A stretch of DNA of 41,566 nt from Methylobacterium haplocladii (GTDB taxonomy: Bacteria > Pseudomonadota > Alphaproteobacteria > Rhizobiales > Beijerinckiaceae). A program made the translations under genes and the position numbers. The stretch lies in NCBI RefSeq assembly GCF_007992175.1, contig NZ_BJZT01000030.1:1-41566 (forward strand), read 5' to 3'. Position 1 is the first letter of the stretch. Each line of letters begins with the position of its first letter. The notes below the pieces were generated by a model. It was not told the DNA's origin, searched no databases, and was given only the letters and a program-made list of their open reading frames with translations. This document shows positions 39,266 to 41,566 of this stretch, in pieces.

Positions 39266-40939
39266 ATGATTCTCGCGCGCAAGAGCGACACGCGTTCCGT
39301 GGCGGCGGGCGGCTGGCTCGATGCGGTCGCGCACCGGATCATCCTCAGCCACGGCTGGTCGCGTCTCGGGATTGCTGTCGTGGCGGGTGCGATCGGGGCG
39401 ATGGCGATGCCGCCCTATGGCATCTTCCCGGCGCTCGTCGTGTCGCTCACCGTGGCGGTCTGGCTGGTCGACGGGGCGAGCGCCGGCCCGCGGGGCTGGC
39501 GGACGCTGCGGGATTGCGCCCTGATCGGCTGGGCCTGGGGCTTCGGCTATTTCATCGCCGGGCTGTGGTGGCTCGGCGCGGCCTTTCTGGTGGAGGCGGA
39601 TCAGTTCGCCTGGGCGATGCCGCTCGGCGTCGTCGGGCTCCCGGCGGTGCTCGGGCTGTTCTATGCCCTCGGATTCGCGGCGGCGCGGCTCGCTTGGTCG
39701 CGCGGGCCGGGGCGGCTGTTCGCGCTGGCCTTCGGCCTCGCGGCGAGCGAGTGGCTGCGCGGGCACCTGTTCACCGGTTTCCCGTGGAACGGGCTCGGCA
39801 TGGCGCTCGGCGGCAATCTCTGGCTGATGCAGGGGGCCTCCGTGGTCGGCCTCTACGGGTTGAGCCTGATCGTCGTGCCGATCGCCGCCGCCCCCGCGAC
39901 GCTCGCCACCGGGGCCGGCATCCGCGCTAGGATCGGGCCGATGGCCGTCGCGGTGTCGGCGCTCGCGGCGCTGGCGCTGTTCGGCGCCTGGCGCGTCCCC
40001 GAAAAACCCGATGCCACCATCGCCGGGGTAAGGCTGCGGCTGATCCAGCCGAACATCCCGCAGGACGCAAAATTCCAGCCGGACAACCGCTACGCCGTCG
40101 TCGACAAGTATCTCGAACTGAGCGACCGGGCGACCTCGCCCGAACGCAGCGGCACCGCCGATGTCACCCACATCGTCTGGCCGGAATCCGCGTTTCCCTT
40201 CCTGGTCCAGCGTGACCCGCAAGCGCTCGGGCGCATCGGCGCAGTGCTGCCGGAGGGCAGGCATCTCCTCGCCGGGGCGGCGCGGGCGCAGGAACCGTTC
40301 AATCGCCAGCACGCGGTCTTCTACAATTCGATCCTGACGATCGCGCATGGAGGCACGCTCGGCGACAGCTACGACAAGGTCCACCTCGTACCGTTCGGCG
40401 AGTACTTGCCGGCGCCGCTCGATGCGATCCTGAAGGCGGTCGGCCTCCGGCAGTTCGTTTCGGTGCCCGGCGGCTTCACGGCGGGCAGCAGGGAAGGCCA
40501 GCGCATCCTCACCGTGCCGGGCTTGCCACCGGTGGCGGCGACGATCTGCTACGAGTCGATCTTTCCGGGCGCCATCGTTCCAGCCGAGGCTTCGGTGGTG
40601 CCCGGCCTGATCCTGAACCTCACCAACGATGCCTGGTTCGGCGATACGCCCGGACCGCACCAGCACTTCGCCCAGGCGCGGTTGCGTGCCGTCGAGGAGG
40701 GCCTGCCCCTGGTGCGCGACGCCAACAGTGGAATCTCCGCCGTGGTCGACGCCCACGGGCGGATCACGGGCTCCCTGCCGCTCGGCACGGAGGGCGTGCT
40801 CGATGCGGACCTCCCGGCGCGCATCTCGGGCCGCACGCTCTACGCGAGGCTCGGCGACGCGCCCTTCGCCGCGATGCTGCTCGGCTGCTTGCTCGTGGCG
40901 GTGGCCGGCCGGCGGCGCGAGGCGAGCGGCATCGCATGA
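39266..40939 (+). CDS. lnt: apolipoprotein N-acyltransferase Lnt
   Basis: A 557-residue inner-membrane enzyme that adds the third acyl chain to lipoproteins. About six N-terminal TM helices (about 32-245) include SEWLRGHLFTGFPWN; the nitrilase-like periplasmic domain (about 255-515) has the catalytic triad E307 (WPESAFPF), K371 (YDKVHLVPFGEYLP) and C428 (ICYESIFPG). These fit E. coli Lnt residues E267, K335 and C387. ATG at 39266 is chosen because the upstream open frame is lysine/arginine-rich and lies partly beside the repeat. The stop overlaps the next start by four bases (ATGA). Confidence 0.95.
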   Translation: MILARKSDTRSVAAGGWLDAVAHRIILSHGWSRLGIAVVAGAIGAMAMPPYGIFPALVVSLTVAVWLVDGASAGPRGWRTLRDCALIGWAWGFGYFIAGLWWLGAAFLVEADQFAWAMPLGVVGLPAVLGLFYALGFAAARLAWSRGPGRLFALAFGLAASEWLRGHLFTGFPWNGLGMALGGNLWLMQGASVVGLYGLSLIVVPIAAAPATLATGAGIRARIGPMAVAVSALAALALFGAWRVPEKPDATIAGVRLRLIQPNIPQDAKFQPDNRYAVVDKYLELSDRATSPERSGTADVTHIVWPESAFPFLVQRDPQALGRIGAVLPEGRHLLAGAARAQEPFNRQHAVFYNSILTIAHGGTLGDSYDKVHLVPFGEYLPAPLDAILKAVGLRQFVSVPGGFTAGSREGQRILTVPGLPPVAATICYESIFPGAIVPAEASVVPGLILNLTNDAWFGDTPGPHQHFAQARLRAVEEGLPLVRDANSGISAVVDAHGRITGSLPLGTEGVLDADLPARISGRTLYARLGDAPFAAMLLGCLLVAVAGRRREASGIA

Positions 40940-41566
40940 CCGGACCCATGACGGACACGAAGCCGCACAATCCGATCCTGATCGGCCTCGGGGTGATGCT
41001 GGTCGCATTCAACCTGCGGCCCGCGATCACCAGCGTCGGGCCGCTGCTGACGGGGATCGTCGCGGAGACGGGGCTCGGCGCCACGGGTGCGGCTGCGCTG
41101 ACCACGCTCCCGGTGCTCTGCCTCGGTCTCGGCGGGGCGCTCGGACCGGCGGCGATCCGGCGGCTCGGCGTCGATGCCGGCATCTTCGTTGGTGTCGTGG
41201 CCGTCCTCGTCGGATTGCTGCTGCGCGGGCTGGGTGGGCTCCCGGCGCTGTTTGCCGGCGCAGGCGTGTCGGGCCTCGGCATCGGACTCGCCGGCGTCCT
41301 GCTGCCGGCGCTGGTGAAACGCGACTTCGCCCGACAGGCCGGCAGGGCGACAGGGCTCTACACCATGGCGCTCTGCATCGGCGCCGGTGCCGGCACCGGC
41401 CTCACGGTGCCGTTCGAGCAGGCCCTCGGCCAGGGCTGGGCCGCCGCGCTCGCCGTGTGGTCGCTGCCGGCCCTCGTTGCGGTGTTCGCCTGGGCACCGT
41501 TCGTCGGGCGCCGGCCCTCGGCAGGAGCCTCACCGCCGACACGGCCGGCGCCGAGCCTGTGGCGGG
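40936..41566 (+). CDS. CynX/NimT-family MFS transporter, 5' part only
   Basis: Begins at the ATGA overlap with lnt and runs open to the window end, giving at least 210 residues. The start MLVAFNLRPAITSVGPLL is characteristic of the CynX/NimT group of the major facilitator superfamily; five to six TM helices are present. Members move cyanate or nitroimidazole-type compounds, but many have unknown substrates. The 3' end lies outside the window. The four-base overlap suggests it is translated with lnt. Confidence 0.85.
   Translation, partial: MTGPMTDTKPHNPILIGLGVMLVAFNLRPAITSVGPLLTGIVAETGLGATGAAALTTLPVLCLGLGGALGPAAIRRLGVDAGIFVGVVAVLVGLLLRGLGGLPALFAGAGVSGLGIGLAGVLLPALVKRDFARQAGRATGLYTMALCIGAGAGTGLTVPFEQALGQGWAAALAVWSLPALVAVFAWAPFVGRRPSAGASPPTRPAPSLWR

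Noticed and set aside
39131..41008. 625-codon open frame on the minus strand
   Set aside because: Antisense to lnt, whose catalytic residues are all present on the plus strand.
1..41566. CRISPR arrays, tRNA or rRNA genes
   Set aside because: No regularly spaced short repeats, and no cloverleaf or rRNA-like segment noticed by eye; a covariance-model scan would be decisive for tRNAs and riboswitches.

Overview
The window is GC-rich chromosomal DNA from an alphaproteobacterium. The gene set (SfnG/SfnB, IorAB-type molybdenum hydroxylase, GlcD, an RlmJ of E. coli length, an extensin-like lipoprotein, ybeY-corC-lnt, short four-cysteine secreted proteins) and the palindromic intergenic repeats point to Hyphomicrobiales, most likely Methylobacterium/Methylorubrum. 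That placement is inference from gene content. I see no rRNA, tRNA or CRISPR.

Layout. (1) 1-5.1 kb: two small secreted proteins, an orphan ABC-type substrate-binding protein convergent with a membrane Cache-HAMP class III nucleotide cyclase, and a divergent Crp/Fnr regulator; together they could form a cAMP sensing unit. (2) 5.2-8.8 kb: Tat-exported metallophosphoesterase, cupredoxin, ECF sigma factor and zinc-finger anti-sigma factor in one operon. Upstream lie two divergent copies of the same promoter-like motif (GGGAATAA, 16 bases, GTCTGG), one facing the operon and one facing a small secreted-protein gene. This is the most interesting unit in the window. (3) 9.2-10.6 kb: an MddA-like methanethiol S-methyltransferase and a frameshifted tyrosine-recombinase remnant. 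(4) 10.6-20 kb: GlxA-type regulator, two-subunit molybdenum hydroxylase, SLAC1/TehA-type channel, a cyclic-nucleotide-domain/thioredoxin-reductase-like fusion, an ArsR-SRPBCC pair with an operator across its start codon, and a two-part sodium:solute symporter. (5) 20-25 kb: CNNM/CorC-type membrane protein, OhrR-like regulator, cytochrome c, glycolate-oxidase-like GlcD, and two coupled tiny membrane proteins. (6) 25-33.2 kb: RlmJ (apparently with a CTG start), cupin, RNase T2, extensin-like lipoprotein, malonamidase-like amidase, DUF606 transporter, polysaccharide flippase, FAD monooxygenase-like protein. (7) 33.3-36.1 kb: dimethylsulfone genes sfnB and sfnG, separated by and flanked by palindromic repeats. 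(8) 36.4-41.6 kb: EAL phosphodiesterase, ybeY, corC, lnt, and a CynX/NimT MFS gene cut by the window end.

Themes. Regulators sit next to small operons throughout (Crp, ECF/anti-sigma, GlxA, ArsR, OhrR-like). Methylated-sulfur chemistry appears twice: MddA makes dimethyl sulfide, and SfnG/SfnB recover sulfur from dimethylsulfone. Four different intergenic repeat structures (near 20.0, 33.3, 34.8 and 39.0 kb) mark the second half of the window.
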